Origin: Streptomyces sp. NBC_01216
Lineage (GTDB): Bacteria > Actinomycetota > Actinomycetes > Streptomycetales > Streptomycetaceae
Direction of reading: 5' to 3'
Assembly (NCBI RefSeq): GCF_035994945.1
Contig: NZ_CP108677.1
Span: 5,518,001-5,582,000, forward strand
Length of the DNA stretch: 64,000 nucleotides
The notes under the pieces were generated by a model. That model worked only from the letters and a program-made list of their open reading frames with translations. It was not told the DNA's origin and did no database searches. The position numbers were made by a program, and so were the translations under genes. Shown here in pieces: positions 49,030-58,544 of the stretch; the first letter of the stretch is position 1; every line of letters starts with the position of its first letter.

Positions 49030-50658
49030 CTACCCCCGGCTCAGCAGCCTCGACGCGCCCGCCGCGACCGTCGTGGCCAGCACCCATCCCAGCAGGACCA
49101 GCGCCGCCGAGGCCCACTGCCATATCCCCTCGATCCGCCAGTAGCCGTCCTGGCCGAGATCGATCACCGGCAGCAGCAGATCCAGCGCGTACAGGGTGGC
49201 GCTCCACTCCGGAGCCTCGTCGGCCTTCAGCGGGCGCGGATCGTAGTGCGAGAAGGCGATCGCCCCCGCCGCCCACAGCACCGCCATCCACAGGGTGGCC
49301 CGGCCGGGCCGGTAGCCGTACGCCACCGTCCAGTCCTGCAGGTAGCCCCAGAGCTTCCCCGCCAGCGGCAGGGTCTCCCGGCGCCGCCGCTGCTTGGCGA
49401 GGAGCACCACCCGCGCGTCGGCGTCCTCGCCGCTGCCGCGCAGGACCGTCGCCAGCCGCTCGTACGGTTCGGGAGCGTATTCGGGGGTCGCCGCCGCCAC
49501 CCACTCCAGCCGCCGGGCCAGCGGGAAGTGTCCGTACGGCACGAGGTTCTCGTAGACGAAGCCGTTCATCGCGAGCCCGCCGGGCCCGGGCCAGCTGGTG
49601 GACAGGTCGATCAGCGTCACGATCTTGGCGCCGTTCAGGACCACCCGGCCCTCCTCCGGGCGTTCCCCGTTGAACCGTAGTTCCGGCGTGGCTATCCGAC
49701 GCAAGGACACCTCCTCCCGGCGCGCCCCGTCCAGCAGGAAGCGGGCGTAGTGCAGGTCCACCGCGTCCCCGAACCGGCCGTCGTCGAGCCGCACCCCGCC
49801 GTGGAACTCCACCGGTCTGCGCCGCGCCCCCGACACGGGCGTGTACCCGATGCCGTACGGGGGAGTGGCCATCATCTGCCGGCCCGAGCCTCCCGCGGTG
49901 TCGTTCCCCTCGCTCTCGTAGACCCAGGCCGCGTTGAGGTAGAGCGAGCGCTCCACCGTCAGTTGCGGCGCGTTGAGGGCGCGCCGCTGCTGGGCCCCGC
50001 GCAGCACGCTGCCGCGCAGGCTCAGCGAGACCCCGACCTTCGCCCCGCGCAGGCTCAGCTCGCCGTGGGACTCGATCAGCTCCGCCTGGAAATCCTGCGC
50101 CACCACGAGCCCGTCCGCGGTGATCGCCCGCCCACGCCGGTCGGGCCACACCCGGATCTGGTTGATCAGCAGGTCCGTGCCGATCTGCGCGTCCGACAGC
50201 CGGACGCCCCGCTCCACCCGGCAGCGCGGCAGATGCAGGTCGCCCTGAGTGTGCAGCCGTGCCGCCTCCAGGCGCGGTATCGCGCATTCCACCATCCGCA
50301 CCGTCCCGAAGCGTGCCTCCGGCAGCACGATCTCGCCGTCGAAGCGGCAGCGGTTCAGTTCCACGTACGGGCCGACCGTCCCGCCGGCGAGGTTGAGCAC
50401 CCCCGTGATCCGCGCCCCGCGCAGCTTGAGCGCCGCGACGCGCCCGGAGCGCGCCGGCGGACCGTCGAGCAGCAGCAGCGCCAGGGCCTCGGCGCGGACC
50501 CGCCGGCCAGGCCCCCACACATGGCGGCCGAACGGGTCGTCCCGGTGTGCCTCCCCCTCGCTCAGGTCACAGCTCCCGCCGACCCTGAACGCCCGCCACA
50601 TCGCCTGCTCCGGAGCGGTGAGACCGTCCGGCATTCCGTCCTCGTGCGGCTCGGTCAC
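49030..50658 (-). CDS. beta-helix-like protein with C-terminal membrane helices
   Basis: 542 residues from GTG 50658, chosen for GAGGGGG upstream; GTG 50679 with AGAGGA is possible (549 residues). Residues about 70-360 consist of short repeats such as LKLRGARITGVLNLAG and LSLRGAKVGVSLSLRG, like a right-handed beta-helix or pentapeptide-repeat solenoid. Two hydrophobic segments near the C-terminus (about 450-470 and 510-535) anchor it in the membrane. Function unknown. It is divergent from hisD and shares its upstream region with it. Confidence 0.75.
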   Translation of the reverse strand: MTEPHEDGMPDGLTAPEQAMWRAFRVGGSCDLSEGEAHRDDPFGRHVWGPGRRVRAEALALLLLDGPPARSGRVAALKLRGARITGVLNLAGGTVGPYVELNRCRFDGEIVLPEARFGTVRMVECAIPRLEAARLHTQGDLHLPRCRVERGVRLSDAQIGTDLLINQIRVWPDRRGRAITADGLVVAQDFQAELIESHGELSLRGAKVGVSLSLRGSVLRGAQQRRALNAPQLTVERSLYLNAAWVYESEGNDTAGGSGRQMMATPPYGIGYTPVSGARRRPVEFHGGVRLDDGRFGDAVDLHYARFLLDGARREEVSLRRIATPELRFNGERPEEGRVVLNGAKIVTLIDLSTSWPGPGGLAMNGFVYENLVPYGHFPLARRLEWVAAATPEYAPEPYERLATVLRGSGEDADARVVLLAKQRRRRETLPLAGKLWGYLQDWTVAYGYRPGRATLWMAVLWAAGAIAFSHYDPRPLKADEAPEWSATLYALDLLLPVIDLGQDGYWRIEGIWQWASAALVLLGWVLATTVAAGASRLLSRG

Positions 50659-50749
50659 TGCCGCCCCCTCGCTTTCCACGAATCCTCTTCCCCGGATTCG
50701 TACAGCCGTTCTTCCCGCTGAGTGACGGACTGAACGCTAACGGTCAGCT

Positions 50750-50793
50750 GTGGCGACAAGACGCCACTGTGGCTCGTATCAGTCAGTGATACG
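50750..50793. promoter_or_regulatory. two dyads between the membrane-protein gene and hisD
   Basis: Dyad 1: GTGGCG (50750-50755) and CGCCAC (50762-50767), six-base spacer. Dyad 2: CGTATCA (50775-50781) and TGATACG (50787-50793), five-base spacer. Both are perfect. They lie 40-83 bases before the hisD GTG in a short divergent promoter region, so they may be operators for his gene control. The binding protein is unknown. Confidence 0.45.
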
Positions 50794-50832
50794 GGCGTCC
50801 GGCGCCGGTGAGCCGTCTGCGAGAATTGACCC

Positions 50833-52158
50833 GTGATCTCTCGTATCGACCTGCGCGGCGACGCCCTCCCCGAGGGTGGCGCCCTGCGCGACCTGCTGCC
50901 CCGAGCCGAGTTCGACGTGGAAGCCGCCCTGGAGAAGGTGCGGCCCATCTGCGAGGACGTCCATCATCGTGGCGATGCGGCGCTGGTCGAGTACGCGGAG
51001 AGATTCGACGGAGTGAGCCTCACGCACGTACGGGTGCCCGCCGAGGCGCTGGCCCGAGCCCTGGAGGAGCTCGATCCGGCCGTCCGCGCGGCTCTGGAGG
51101 AGTCCGTCCGCCGGACCCGGATCGTCCACCGCGCCCAGCGCCGCTCCCCGCACACCACCCAGGTCGTGCCCGGCGGCACGGTCACCGAGAAGTGGGTCCC
51201 GGTCCGTCGGGTGGGGCTCTACGCGCCCGGCGGCCGGTCCGTCTACCCCTCCTCCGTGATCATGAACGCTGTCCCGGCCCAGGAGGCCGGAGTCGAGTCC
51301 CTCGCGCTCGCCTCGCCGCCGCAGGCCGAGTTCGGCGGCCTTCCGCACCCGACGATCCTGGCCGCCTGCGCCCTCCTCGGCGTCGACGAGGTGTACGCGG
51401 CCGGCGGTGCCCAGGCCGTCGCGATGTTCGCGTACGGCACCGAGTCCTGCCCGCCCGCCGACATGGTGACCGGGCCGGGCAACATCTGGGTGGCAGCGGC
51501 CAAGCGCTACTTCACCGGCCGGATCGGCATCGACGCGGAGGCCGGGCCGACCGAGATCGCGATCCTCGCGGACTCCACCGCCGACCCCGTGCACGTCGCC
51601 GCCGACCTGATCAGCCAGGCCGAGCACGACCCGATGGCCGCGGCCGTCCTGGTCACCGACTCCGAGGAACTCGCCTCCGCCACCGAGGCCGAGCTGAAGA
51701 CCCAGGTCGCCGCCACCAAGCACGTCGACGACCGGATCGTCCCGGCCCTCGCCGGCCGGCAGTCCGCGATCGTCCTTGTCCGCGACCTCGAGGACGGCCT
51801 CAGGATCGTCGACGCGTACGGCGCCGAGCACCTGGAGATCCAGACCGCCGACGCCGCCGTCCTCGCCGACCGCGTCCGCAACGCCGGAGCGATCTTCGTC
51901 GGCCCCTGGGCCCCCGTCTCCCTGGGCGACTACTGCGCGGGCTCCAACCACGTCCTGCCCACCGGCGGCTGCGCCTGCCACTCCTCGGGCCTGTCCGTGC
52001 AGTCCTTCCTGCGCGGCATCCACGTGGTCGACTACAGCCGGGACGCCCTCGCCGACGTGACCCACCACGTGGTGACGCTGGCGGAGGCCGAGGACCTGCC
52101 GGCTCACGGCGCCGCCGTCAAGGCCCGGTTCGGATGGAAGGTGCCCGAGAGCAAGTGA
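50833..52158 (+). CDS. hisD: histidinol dehydrogenase HisD
   Basis: 441 residues from GTG 50833. It catalyses the last two oxidations from L-histidinol to L-histidine with NAD and zinc. Signatures: [61 protein letters not shown] (zinc Gln and His) and AEHLEIQT. Full length. It is the first gene of the his operon and its stop overlaps hisC. No ribosome site is obvious, so the message may be leaderless (GAGAAT lies seven bases upstream). Confidence 0.97.
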   Translation: MISRIDLRGDALPEGGALRDLLPRAEFDVEAALEKVRPICEDVHHRGDAALVEYAERFDGVSLTHVRVPAEALARALEELDPAVRAALEESVRRTRIVHRAQRRSPHTTQVVPGGTVTEKWVPVRRVGLYAPGGRSVYPSSVIMNAVPAQEAGVESLALASPPQAEFGGLPHPTILAACALLGVDEVYAAGGAQAVAMFAYGTESCPPADMVTGPGNIWVAAAKRYFTGRIGIDAEAGPTEIAILADSTADPVHVAADLISQAEHDPMAAAVLVTDSEELASATEAELKTQVAATKHVDDRIVPALAGRQSAIVLVRDLEDGLRIVDAYGAEHLEIQTADAAVLADRVRNAGAIFVGPWAPVSLGDYCAGSNHVLPTGGCACHSSGLSVQSFLRGIHVVDYSRDALADVTHHVVTLAEAEDLPAHGAAVKARFGWKVPESK

Positions 52159-53288
52159 CCGACCAGCGACAGGCCGTCGGGATCGACGACCTTCCCCTCC
52201 GCGACGAGCTGCGCGGCAAGTCCCCGTACGGCGCGCCGCAGCTCGACGTCCCCGTCCAGCTGAACACCAACGAGAACCCCTACCCGCTGCCCGAGCCCCT
52301 GGTGGCCCGGATCGCCGAGCGGGTCGCCGAGGCGGCCCGCGGCCTCAACCGCTACCCGGACCGGGACGCGGTGGAGCTCCGCACCGAGCTCGCCCGCTAC
52401 CTCACCCGTACCGGCGGGCACCCGGTCGCCGTCGAGAACGTCTGGGCGGCCAACGGGTCCAACGAGGTCCTCCAGCAGCTGCTCCAGACCTTCGGCGGCC
52501 CCGGCCGTACCGCCCTCGGCTTCGAGCCCTCGTACTCGATGCACGCGCTCATCGCGCGCGGCACCGGGACCGGCTGGATCTCCGGCCCGCGCGCGGCGGA
52601 CTTCACCCTCGACGCCGAGGCCGCCGAGCGGGCCATCGCCGAGCACCGCCCCGACGTCGTCTTCATCACCTCGCCCAACAATCCCACCGGTACCGCGGTC
52701 GCGGCGGAGACAGTCCGCGCGCTCTACGAGGCGGCCCAGGCCGCCCGGCCCTCGCTCGTCGTGGTCGACGAGGCGTACGTGGAGTTCAGCCACCGGGACT
52801 CGCTGCTGCCCCTCATCGAGGGTCGGCCGAACCTGGTCGTCTCCCGCACGATGTCCAAGGCGTTCGGCGCCGCCGGACTGCGCCTGGGCTACCTCGCCGC
52901 CCACTCCGCCGTGGTCGACGCCGTGCAGCTCGTCCGCCTGCCGTACCACCTGTCGGCCGTCACCCAGGCCACGGCGCTGGCCGCCCTGGAGTTCACCGAC
53001 ACCCTGCTCGGCTACGTCGAACAGCTCAAGGCCGAGCGCGACCGCCTGGTCGCCGAGCTCCGGGCCATCGGGTACGAGGTGACCGAGTCCGACGCCAACT
53101 TCGTCCAGTTCGGCCGCTTCGACGGTGCCCGGGGCTCCCACGAGGCATGGCAGGACATCCTCGACCGGGGCGTCCTGGTCCGGGACAACGGCGTACCGGG
53201 CTGGCTGCGGGTCACCGCCGGCACCCCCGAAGAGAACGACGCGTTCCTCGATGCGGTTCGCGCACGGAAGAAGGAGCACAGCCCATGA
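52155..53288 (+). CDS. hisC: histidinol-phosphate aminotransferase HisC
   Basis: 377 residues from GTG 52155, overlapping the hisD stop (GTGA). A fold-type I PLP enzyme: [10 protein letters not shown] substrate region, [18 protein letters not shown] and the PLP-binding Lys235 in [17 protein letters not shown]. It converts imidazole-acetol phosphate and glutamate to histidinol phosphate. The frame continues upstream only inside hisD. It is coupled to hisB by an ATGA overlap. Confidence 0.96.
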   Translation: MTDQRQAVGIDDLPLRDELRGKSPYGAPQLDVPVQLNTNENPYPLPEPLVARIAERVAEAARGLNRYPDRDAVELRTELARYLTRTGGHPVAVENVWAANGSNEVLQQLLQTFGGPGRTALGFEPSYSMHALIARGTGTGWISGPRAADFTLDAEAAERAIAEHRPDVVFITSPNNPTGTAVAAETVRALYEAAQAARPSLVVVDEAYVEFSHRDSLLPLIEGRPNLVVSRTMSKAFGAAGLRLGYLAAHSAVVDAVQLVRLPYHLSAVTQATALAALEFTDTLLGYVEQLKAERDRLVAELRAIGYEVTESDANFVQFGRFDGARGSHEAWQDILDRGVLVRDNGVPGWLRVTAGTPEENDAFLDAVRARKKEHSP

Positions 53289-53878
53289 GCCGCGTTGGAC
53301 GGGTCGAGCGCACCACCAAGGAGACCTCCGTCGTCGTCGAGATCGACCTCGACGGCACGGGCAAGGTCGATGTCGCCACCGGCGTCGGCTTCTACGACCA
53401 CATGCTCGACCAGCTCGGGCGGCACGGTCTGTTCGACCTCACCGTGAAGACCGACGGCGACCTGCACATCGACTCGCACCACACCATCGAGGACACCGCC
53501 CTCGCGCTCGGCGCCGCCTTCCGGCAGGCCCTCGGCGACAAGGTCGGCATCTACCGTTTCGGCAACTGCACCGTCCCGCTGGACGAGTCACTCGCCCAGG
53601 TGACCGTCGACCTGTCCGGCCGCCCGTACCTGGTGCACACCGAGCCCGAGAACATGGCGCCGATGATCGGCTCCTACGACACGACGATGACCCGGCACAT
53701 CTTCGAGTCCTTCGTCGCCCAGGCCCAGATCGCGCTGCACATCCACGTGCCGTACGGGCGCAACGCCCACCACATCGTGGAGTGCCAGTTCAAGGCGCTC
53801 GCCCGGGCCCTGCGCTACGCCTCCGAGCGCGACCCGCGCGCCGCGGGCATCCTGCCGTCCACGAAGGGCGCGCTGTAA
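53285..53878 (+). CDS. hisB: imidazoleglycerol-phosphate dehydratase HisB
   Basis: 197 residues, the monofunctional dehydratase without the phosphatase domain found in enterobacterial HisB. Manganese-binding histidine-rich motifs: [32 protein letters not shown] and [16 protein letters not shown]. It dehydrates imidazole-glycerol phosphate. The histidinol phosphatase needed for the next-but-one step is not in the window. A small membrane-protein gene follows after four bases. Confidence 0.96.
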   Translation: MSRVGRVERTTKETSVVVEIDLDGTGKVDVATGVGFYDHMLDQLGRHGLFDLTVKTDGDLHIDSHHTIEDTALALGAAFRQALGDKVGIYRFGNCTVPLDESLAQVTVDLSGRPYLVHTEPENMAPMIGSYDTTMTRHIFESFVAQAQIALHIHVPYGRNAHHIVECQFKALARALRYASERDPRAAGILPSTKGAL

Positions 53879-53882
53879 CTCC

Positions 53883-54050
53883 ATGAACGGCCTCTCCACC
53901 GTCCTCATCGTCGTCGGCCTCTTCCTCGCGGGCGGCGTGTACTCCTTCTCCAAGCAGAAACTGCCCAAGGGCGTGATCGCCGTCCTCGCCATCGGGTCCG
54001 CGATGTGCCTGGCCGCCGGTGTCCTGCGGATTCAGGGGATCTGGGAATGA
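53883..54050 (+). CDS. 55-residue membrane protein within the his operon
   Basis: ATG 53883 lies four bases after hisB and its TGA overlaps the hisH ATG (ATGA), so it is translated as part of the operon. The 55 residues have two hydrophobic helices (about 4-21, [18 protein letters not shown], and 31-48, [18 protein letters not shown]) joined by a short basic loop (SKQKLPKG). Wobble positions are strongly G/C. No homologue with known function is recognised. Its place between enzyme genes suggests a conserved but unexplained role. Confidence 0.85.
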   Translation: MNGLSTVLIVVGLFLAGGVYSFSKQKLPKGVIAVLAIGSAMCLAAGVLRIQGIWE

Positions 54051-54688
54051 GCACTCCGAAGAAGGTCGTGGTCTTCGACTACGGCTTCGGCAACGTCCGT
54101 TCCGCCGAGCGCGCCCTGGCGCACGTCGGCGCGGACGTCGAGATCACCCGCGACTACGACCGGGCCATGAACGCCGACGGACTCCTGGTCCCCGGCGTCG
54201 GCGCCTTCTCCGCCTGCATGCAGGGCCTGAAGGAGGCGCGAGGCGACTGGATCGTCGGCCGCCGGCTCGCCGGCGGACGCCCCGTCATGGGCATCTGCGT
54301 CGGCATGCAGATCCTCTTCGCCCACGGCATCGAGCACGGCGTGGAGACCGAGGGGCTCGACGAGTGGCCCGGTACGGTCGAGCCCCTGAAGGCCCCGGTC
54401 GTGCCCCACATGGGCTGGAACACGGTCGAGGCGCCCGAGGACAGCGAGCTGTTCGCCGGGCTCGACGCCGACGCCCGGTTCTACTTCGTGCACTCCTACG
54501 CGGTGCGCGAGTGGACGCTGGAAGTCGGCAACGTCAACATCCGCGCCCCCAAGGTCACCTGGGCCACCCACGGCGAAGCCTTCGTCGCAGCCGTCGAGAA
54601 CGGCGCCCTGTGGGCCACCCAGTTCCACCCCGAGAAGTCCGGCGACGCCGGAGCCCAGCTCCTCACCAACTGGATCGAGACCCTCTGA
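54047..54688 (+). CDS. hisH: imidazole glycerol phosphate synthase glutaminase subunit HisH
   Basis: 213 residues from ATG 54047. A class I glutamine amidotransferase with nucleophile Cys84 ([10 protein letters not shown]), and His194 and Glu196 in TQFHPEKSG. It releases ammonia that travels to HisF, where imidazole-glycerol phosphate and AICAR are formed. Start overlaps the preceding small gene; priA starts two bases after its stop. HisF is encoded downstream, separated by priA and ridA. Confidence 0.97.
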   Translation: MSTPKKVVVFDYGFGNVRSAERALAHVGADVEITRDYDRAMNADGLLVPGVGAFSACMQGLKEARGDWIVGRRLAGGRPVMGICVGMQILFAHGIEHGVETEGLDEWPGTVEPLKAPVVPHMGWNTVEAPEDSELFAGLDADARFYFVHSYAVREWTLEVGNVNIRAPKVTWATHGEAFVAAVENGALWATQFHPEKSGDAGAQLLTNWIETL

Positions 54689-54690
54689 TC

Positions 54691-55428
54691 ATGGCTCAGA
54701 AGCTTGAACTCCTCCCCGCCGTCGACGTCCGCGACGGCCAGGCCGTCCGCCTGGTGCACGGCGAGTCCGGCACGGAGACCTCCTACGGCGCCCCGCTGGA
54801 GGCCGCCCTCGCCTGGCAACGGGCCGGCGCCGAGTGGCTGCACCTGGTCGACCTCGACGCCGCGTTCGGCACCGGCGACAACCGGGCCCTGATCGCCGAG
54901 GTCGCCGGAGCCATGGACATCAAGGTCGAACTCTCCGGCGGCATCCGCGACGACGCCTCGCTCGCCGCGGCGCTCGCCACCGGCTGCACCCGTGTCAACC
55001 TCGGTACCGCGGCCCTGGAGACCCCCGAGTGGGTCGCCAAGGTCATCGCCGAGTACGGCGACAAGATCGCGGTCGGCCTCGACGTCCGCGGCACCACGCT
55101 GCGCGGCCGGGGCTGGACCCGGGACGGCGGCGACCTGTACGAGACGCTGGCCCGCCTCGACTCCGAGGGCTGCGCGCGCTACGTCGTCACCGACATCGCC
55201 AAGGACGGCACGCTCCAGGGACCCAACCTGGAACTGCTGCGCAACGTCTGCGCCGCCACCGACAAGCCCGTCGTCGCCTCCGGCGGCGTGTCCTCCCTGG
55301 AGGACCTGCGGGCCCTCTCCGGGCTGGTCCCCGAGGGCGTCGAGGGCGCCATCGTCGGCAAGGCCCTCTACGCGGAGGCATTCACGCTGGAGGAGGCCCT
55401 CGCGGCCGTCGCGGCGGTGGCCTCGTGA
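54691..55428 (+). CDS. priA: bifunctional HisA/TrpF isomerase PriA
   Basis: 245 residues, a TIM barrel. General acid-base aspartates are Asp12 ([10 protein letters not shown]) and Asp168 ([15 protein letters not shown]). The loop GRGWTRDGG (139-147) is characteristic of PriA, which isomerises both ProFAR (histidine pathway) and phosphoribosylanthranilate (tryptophan pathway). In Streptomyces no separate trpF exists, and none is seen near trpC here, so dual activity is inferred. Its stop overlaps the start of ridA. Confidence 0.93.
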
Positions 55429-55835
55429 CCTCCGGCGTCCGCAAGGTGGTGACCGGCGCTCCCTGGGAGGAGCAGTTCGGCTACTCCCGCGCGGTGGAAC
55501 TGCCCAACGGCCTGGTCCTGGTCTCCGGCTGCACCTCGGTGGCCGGCGGTCAGATCGCCGACGGCGGCCCCTACGACCAGGCGGTCAACTCCTTCAACGT
55601 GGCCTTCGCTGCCCTGGGGGAGCTCGGCCTGGGCGCGGAGCACGTGGTGCGGACCCGGATGTACCTCACGCACGCCCGGGACGTGGACGACGTCGGCCGC
55701 GCTCACAAGGAGCTGTTCGACGCGGTCCGCCCGGCCGCGTCGATGATCATCGTGTCCGGCTTCGTGGACCCGCGGCTGGTCGTCGAGGTCGAGGTCGAGG
55801 CGTACCGGCCCGGGGGACGGGAGGAGGACGCATGA
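55425..55835 (+). CDS. RidA-family protein
   Basis: 136 residues from GTG 55425, overlapping priA. The YjgF/YER057c/UK114 fold is shown by [27 protein letters not shown] and the end region. RidA proteins hydrolyse reactive enamine or imine intermediates from PLP enzymes. The usual Arg of the active site is probably within VRTRMYL. Embedded between priA and hisF with four-base overlaps on both sides, it is part of the his operon. Role there unproven. Confidence 0.88.
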
Positions 55836-56587
55836 GCCTCGCCGTACGGGTGATCCCGTGCCTGGACGTCGACAACGGCCGGGTGGTCAAGGGCGTCAAC
55901 TTCCGGAACCTGCGCGACGCCGGCGACCCCGTCGAGATGGCGAAGCTGTACGACGCGGAGGGCGCCGACGAGCTGACGTTCCTGGACATCACGGCCTCCT
56001 CGGGTAACCGGGAGACCACCTACGACGTGGTGCGCCGCACCGCCGAGCAGGTCTTCATCCCGCTCACCGTGGGCGGCGGGGTGCGTACGGCGGAGGACGT
56101 CGACAAGCTGCTGCGCGCCGGCGCGGACAAGGTCGGCGTGAACACGGCCGCCATCGCCCGGCCCGAGCTGATCCGGGAGATCGCGGAGCGTTTCGGCCGC
56201 CAGGTGCTGGTGCTCTCGGTCGACGCGCGCCGCACCCCGTCCGGGTCCTTCGAGGTCACCACGCACGGTGGCCGCACCGGCACCGGCATCGACGCCGTCG
56301 AGTGGGCGCACCGCGCCGCCGAGCTGGGCGCGGGCGAGATCCTGCTCAACTCGATGGACGCGGACGGCACGAAGGACGGCTACGACACCGAGATGATCGC
56401 GGCCGTACGCGAGCACGTGACCGTCCCGGTCATCGCGAGCGGCGGGGCCGGCCGGCTGTCCGACTTCCCGCCGGCCATCGCGGCGGGCGCGGACGCGGTC
56501 CTGGCCGCCTCGGTGTTCCACTTCGGCGACCTGCGGATCGCGCAGGTCAAGGACGCGCTGCGGGAGGCCGGCCACCCGGTCCGCTGA
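55832..56587 (+). CDS. hisF: imidazole glycerol phosphate synthase cyclase subunit HisF
   Basis: 251 residues, a TIM barrel. Catalytic Asp12 is in [19 protein letters not shown], and the second Asp is in [15 protein letters not shown]. Phosphate-binding loops are GGGVRT and ASGGAG. It uses ammonia from HisH to form imidazole-glycerol phosphate and AICAR. It is the last gene of the operon, followed after 15 bases by a terminator with a T-run. Confidence 0.97.
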
Positions 56588-56602
56588 TCCGCTCCACGGT
56601 GA

Positions 56603-56624
56603 GGGCCCCCACGGGGGCCCTTTT
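56603..56624 (+). terminator. intrinsic terminator of the his operon
   Basis: GGGCCCC (56603-56609) and GGGGCCC (56614-56620) form a hairpin followed by TTTT (56621-56624). It is the only terminator in this window with a clear T-run, located 16 bases after the hisF stop. Confidence 0.9.
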
Positions 56625-56648
56625 CCTCCCCAGGACGCACAGTATTAA

Positions 56649-56691
56649 TTGCGCGATTTTTCTTGCGCAAGAATCCTTGTGCATCTAACGT
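56649..56691 (+). promoter_or_regulatory. leaderless promoter with three 14-base-spaced repeats
   Basis: TTGCGC occurs at 56649-56654 and 56663-56668, and TTGTGC at 56677-56682, spaced exactly 14 bases apart. The middle copy is also a good -35: 17 bases later comes TAACGT (56686-56691). Position +1 would fall at or next to the ATG at 56698, giving a leaderless message. The last repeat lies in the spacer, so a bound protein would block polymerase; autoregulation by the ArsR-like product is inferred. The patch is AT-rich for this genome. Confidence 0.65.
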
Positions 56692-56697
56692 CGTGTC

Positions 56698-57285
56698 ATG
56701 ACCTCGCCCGAGACACGCCGGATCACCGACCTCGGCACCTTCAAGGCCATCTCGCACCCGCTGCGTATGCGCCTGTACCGTGCCCTCTTCGTGGCCCGCA
56801 CCGCCACCGCCTCACACCTCGCCGACCAGGTCGACGAAGCCGTCTCCCTGGTCAGCTACCACCTGCGCAAGCTCGCCGACCACGGCCTCATCGAAGAGGC
56901 CCCCGCCCAGTCGGCCGACGGCCGCGAACGCTGGTGGCGGCCCAGCTCGGACGGCATCAGCCTCCGGGAGGAGGACCTCCGCGACGCGCCCGAACTGGCC
57001 GCCGCGACCCTCGCCTTCGGCCGTACCGTCAACGAGCAGCGCACCGAACTCCACCGGCGCTTCCTCGACGAGCGGATGACCTGGTCCGAGGACTGGCGCT
57101 CCGCGTCGGTCGACTCCGAGTGGCTCCCGCGCCTCACCGCCGCCGAACTCGACGCCCTCGGCGAGGAACTGGACGCGGTCCTCAGGAAGTACGACCGGGC
57201 CGCTCGCGCCGCCGAGGAGGCCGGCGACACCGAGGGCCGCGAGAACGTCGCCGTCCACCTCCACGCCTTCCCCTACCGGTCATGA
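56698..57285 (+). CDS. ArsR-like winged-helix regulator
   Basis: 195 residues from ATG 56698. The N-terminal winged helix (about 10-90) includes AISHPLRMRLYRALF, ATASHLADQVDEAVSLVSYHLRKLADHGLIEEA and ERWWRPS. No cysteine metal-binding box is present. The C-terminal half is a helical, acidic domain of about 100 residues, as in HTH_20-type regulators that pair with MFS transporters. Its stop overlaps the MFS start (ATGA). It probably represses this two-gene operon and responds to an unknown ligand. Confidence 0.9.
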   Translation: MTSPETRRITDLGTFKAISHPLRMRLYRALFVARTATASHLADQVDEAVSLVSYHLRKLADHGLIEEAPAQSADGRERWWRPSSDGISLREEDLRDAPELAAATLAFGRTVNEQRTELHRRFLDERMTWSEDWRSASVDSEWLPRLTAAELDALGEELDAVLRKYDRAARAAEEAGDTEGRENVAVHLHAFPYRS

Positions 57286-58544
57286 CGGCCATCGCCCCCG
57301 CCCCGGTGGCCCGCCCCGCCCACCGTGACCCCCAGGTCCTGCGCTGGGTCACCGCCTACGGCGCCTCCACCCTCGGCGACAGCGTCTACCACCTGGCCCT
57401 GTCCTGGACCGCCGTCCGCAACGGCACCCCGGCCGAAGCGGGCCTGGTGCTGGCCGTCGGAGCCGTCCCCCGGGCCCTGCTCATGCTCGGCGGGGGAGTG
57501 ATCGCCGACCGCCTCGGTCCCCACCGGGTCGTCATCGCCTCCGACACCGTCCGCTGCGCCGTCGTCCTCGGCGTCGCCGCCCTGCTGCTCCTCACCACGC
57601 CCGGCCTGGCGGTCCTCGCCGCCGTCGCCCTCGTCTTCGGTGTCGTCGACGCCCTCTTCATGCCCGCCGTGGGCGCCCTGCCGCCCCGGATCGCGCCGCA
57701 CGGCCAGCTCACCCGCGTCCAGGGCATGCGCGGCCTCGCCCAGCGCACCGGACTCGTCCTCGGCGCCCCGCTCGGCGGCCTCGCCGTCGCGCTCGGCGGC
57801 CCGTCGGCGGCCTTCGGCGCGGCAGGACTGCTCTTCGCGCTCTCCCTGCCCCTGTTGCTCGGGCTCCGCGTCGCACCCCTGTCCGGCGACCCGGCGGCCT
57901 GCCGGGGCGGCGTCCTGCGCGACCTCACCGACGGGCTGCGCTACCTGCGTGGCCACCGCGTCCTGGGCCCGCTGATGATCGTCGTCGCGCTCGGCGACCT
58001 CGGCTTCGTCGGCCCGCTCAACGTCGGCCTCGCACTCCTCGCGGACGCGCGGGGCTGGGGCGCCTCCGGCGTCGGCTGGATCCTCGCCGGCTTCGGCGCC
58101 GGAGCCGCCGGAGCCTCCCTGCTGCTGACCGTGGCGGGCCGGGTGCCGCGTGCCGGGGCCGTCCTCGGCTGGACCATCACCCTGGGCGCCGGCTCCGTCG
58201 CCGCGCTGGCCTACGTCCCCCGGCTGCCGGTGGCCGTCGCCGTGGCGCTCTCCGTGGGCCTGCTCGCCGGCCTCAGCGGCGCCCTCTGCGGCGCCCTGAC
58301 CCAGACCGAGTGCGATCCCGCCTACCTCGGCCGGGTGACCGCCTTCACCGGCTTCGTGAGCCTCGGCCTCGCCCCGCTCAGCTTCCCCCTCACCGGCATC
58401 GCGACAGGACTGTGGGGGCTCGCGCCCGTCTTCACCGTCAGCGCCGCGATCTGCGCGCTCGGCGGCGTGTACGGGCTCCTCGTCCCGGCCCTGCGGCGCG
58501 CGGAACTGCCCCGCACGGCTGAGAGCCTGTCGGGTGGCCGCTGA
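57282..58544 (+). CDS. MFS transporter
   Basis: 420 residues from ATG 57282, coupled to the regulator gene. About twelve hydrophobic segments. ADRLGPHRVVIAS (loop 2-3, about 77-90) is the MFS signature A-like motif. It resembles enterobactin-exporter/drug-efflux-type MFS proteins. The last six residues, SLSGGR, and the stop codon are contributed by the MITE-like repeat starting at 58524. The original C-terminus may therefore have been different. Substrate unknown. Confidence 0.9.
   Translation: MTAIAPAPVARPAHRDPQVLRWVTAYGASTLGDSVYHLALSWTAVRNGTPAEAGLVLAVGAVPRALLMLGGGVIADRLGPHRVVIASDTVRCAVVLGVAALLLLTTPGLAVLAAVALVFGVVDALFMPAVGALPPRIAPHGQLTRVQGMRGLAQRTGLVLGAPLGGLAVALGGPSAAFGAAGLLFALSLPLLLGLRVAPLSGDPAACRGGVLRDLTDGLRYLRGHRVLGPLMIVVALGDLGFVGPLNVGLALLADARGWGASGVGWILAGFGAGAAGASLLLTVAGRVPRAGAVLGWTITLGAGSVAALAYVPRLPVAVAVALSVGLLAGLSGALCGALTQTECDPAYLGRVTAFTGFVSLGLAPLSFPLTGIATGLWGLAPVFTVSAAICALGGVYGLLVPALRRAELPRTAESLSGGR

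Noticed and set aside
48893..50518. Upstream extension of the 47855 gene to 887 codons
   Set aside because: The extension runs in another frame of the beta-helix protein gene, with no sensible protein sequence; internal ATG 48880/48892 fits better.
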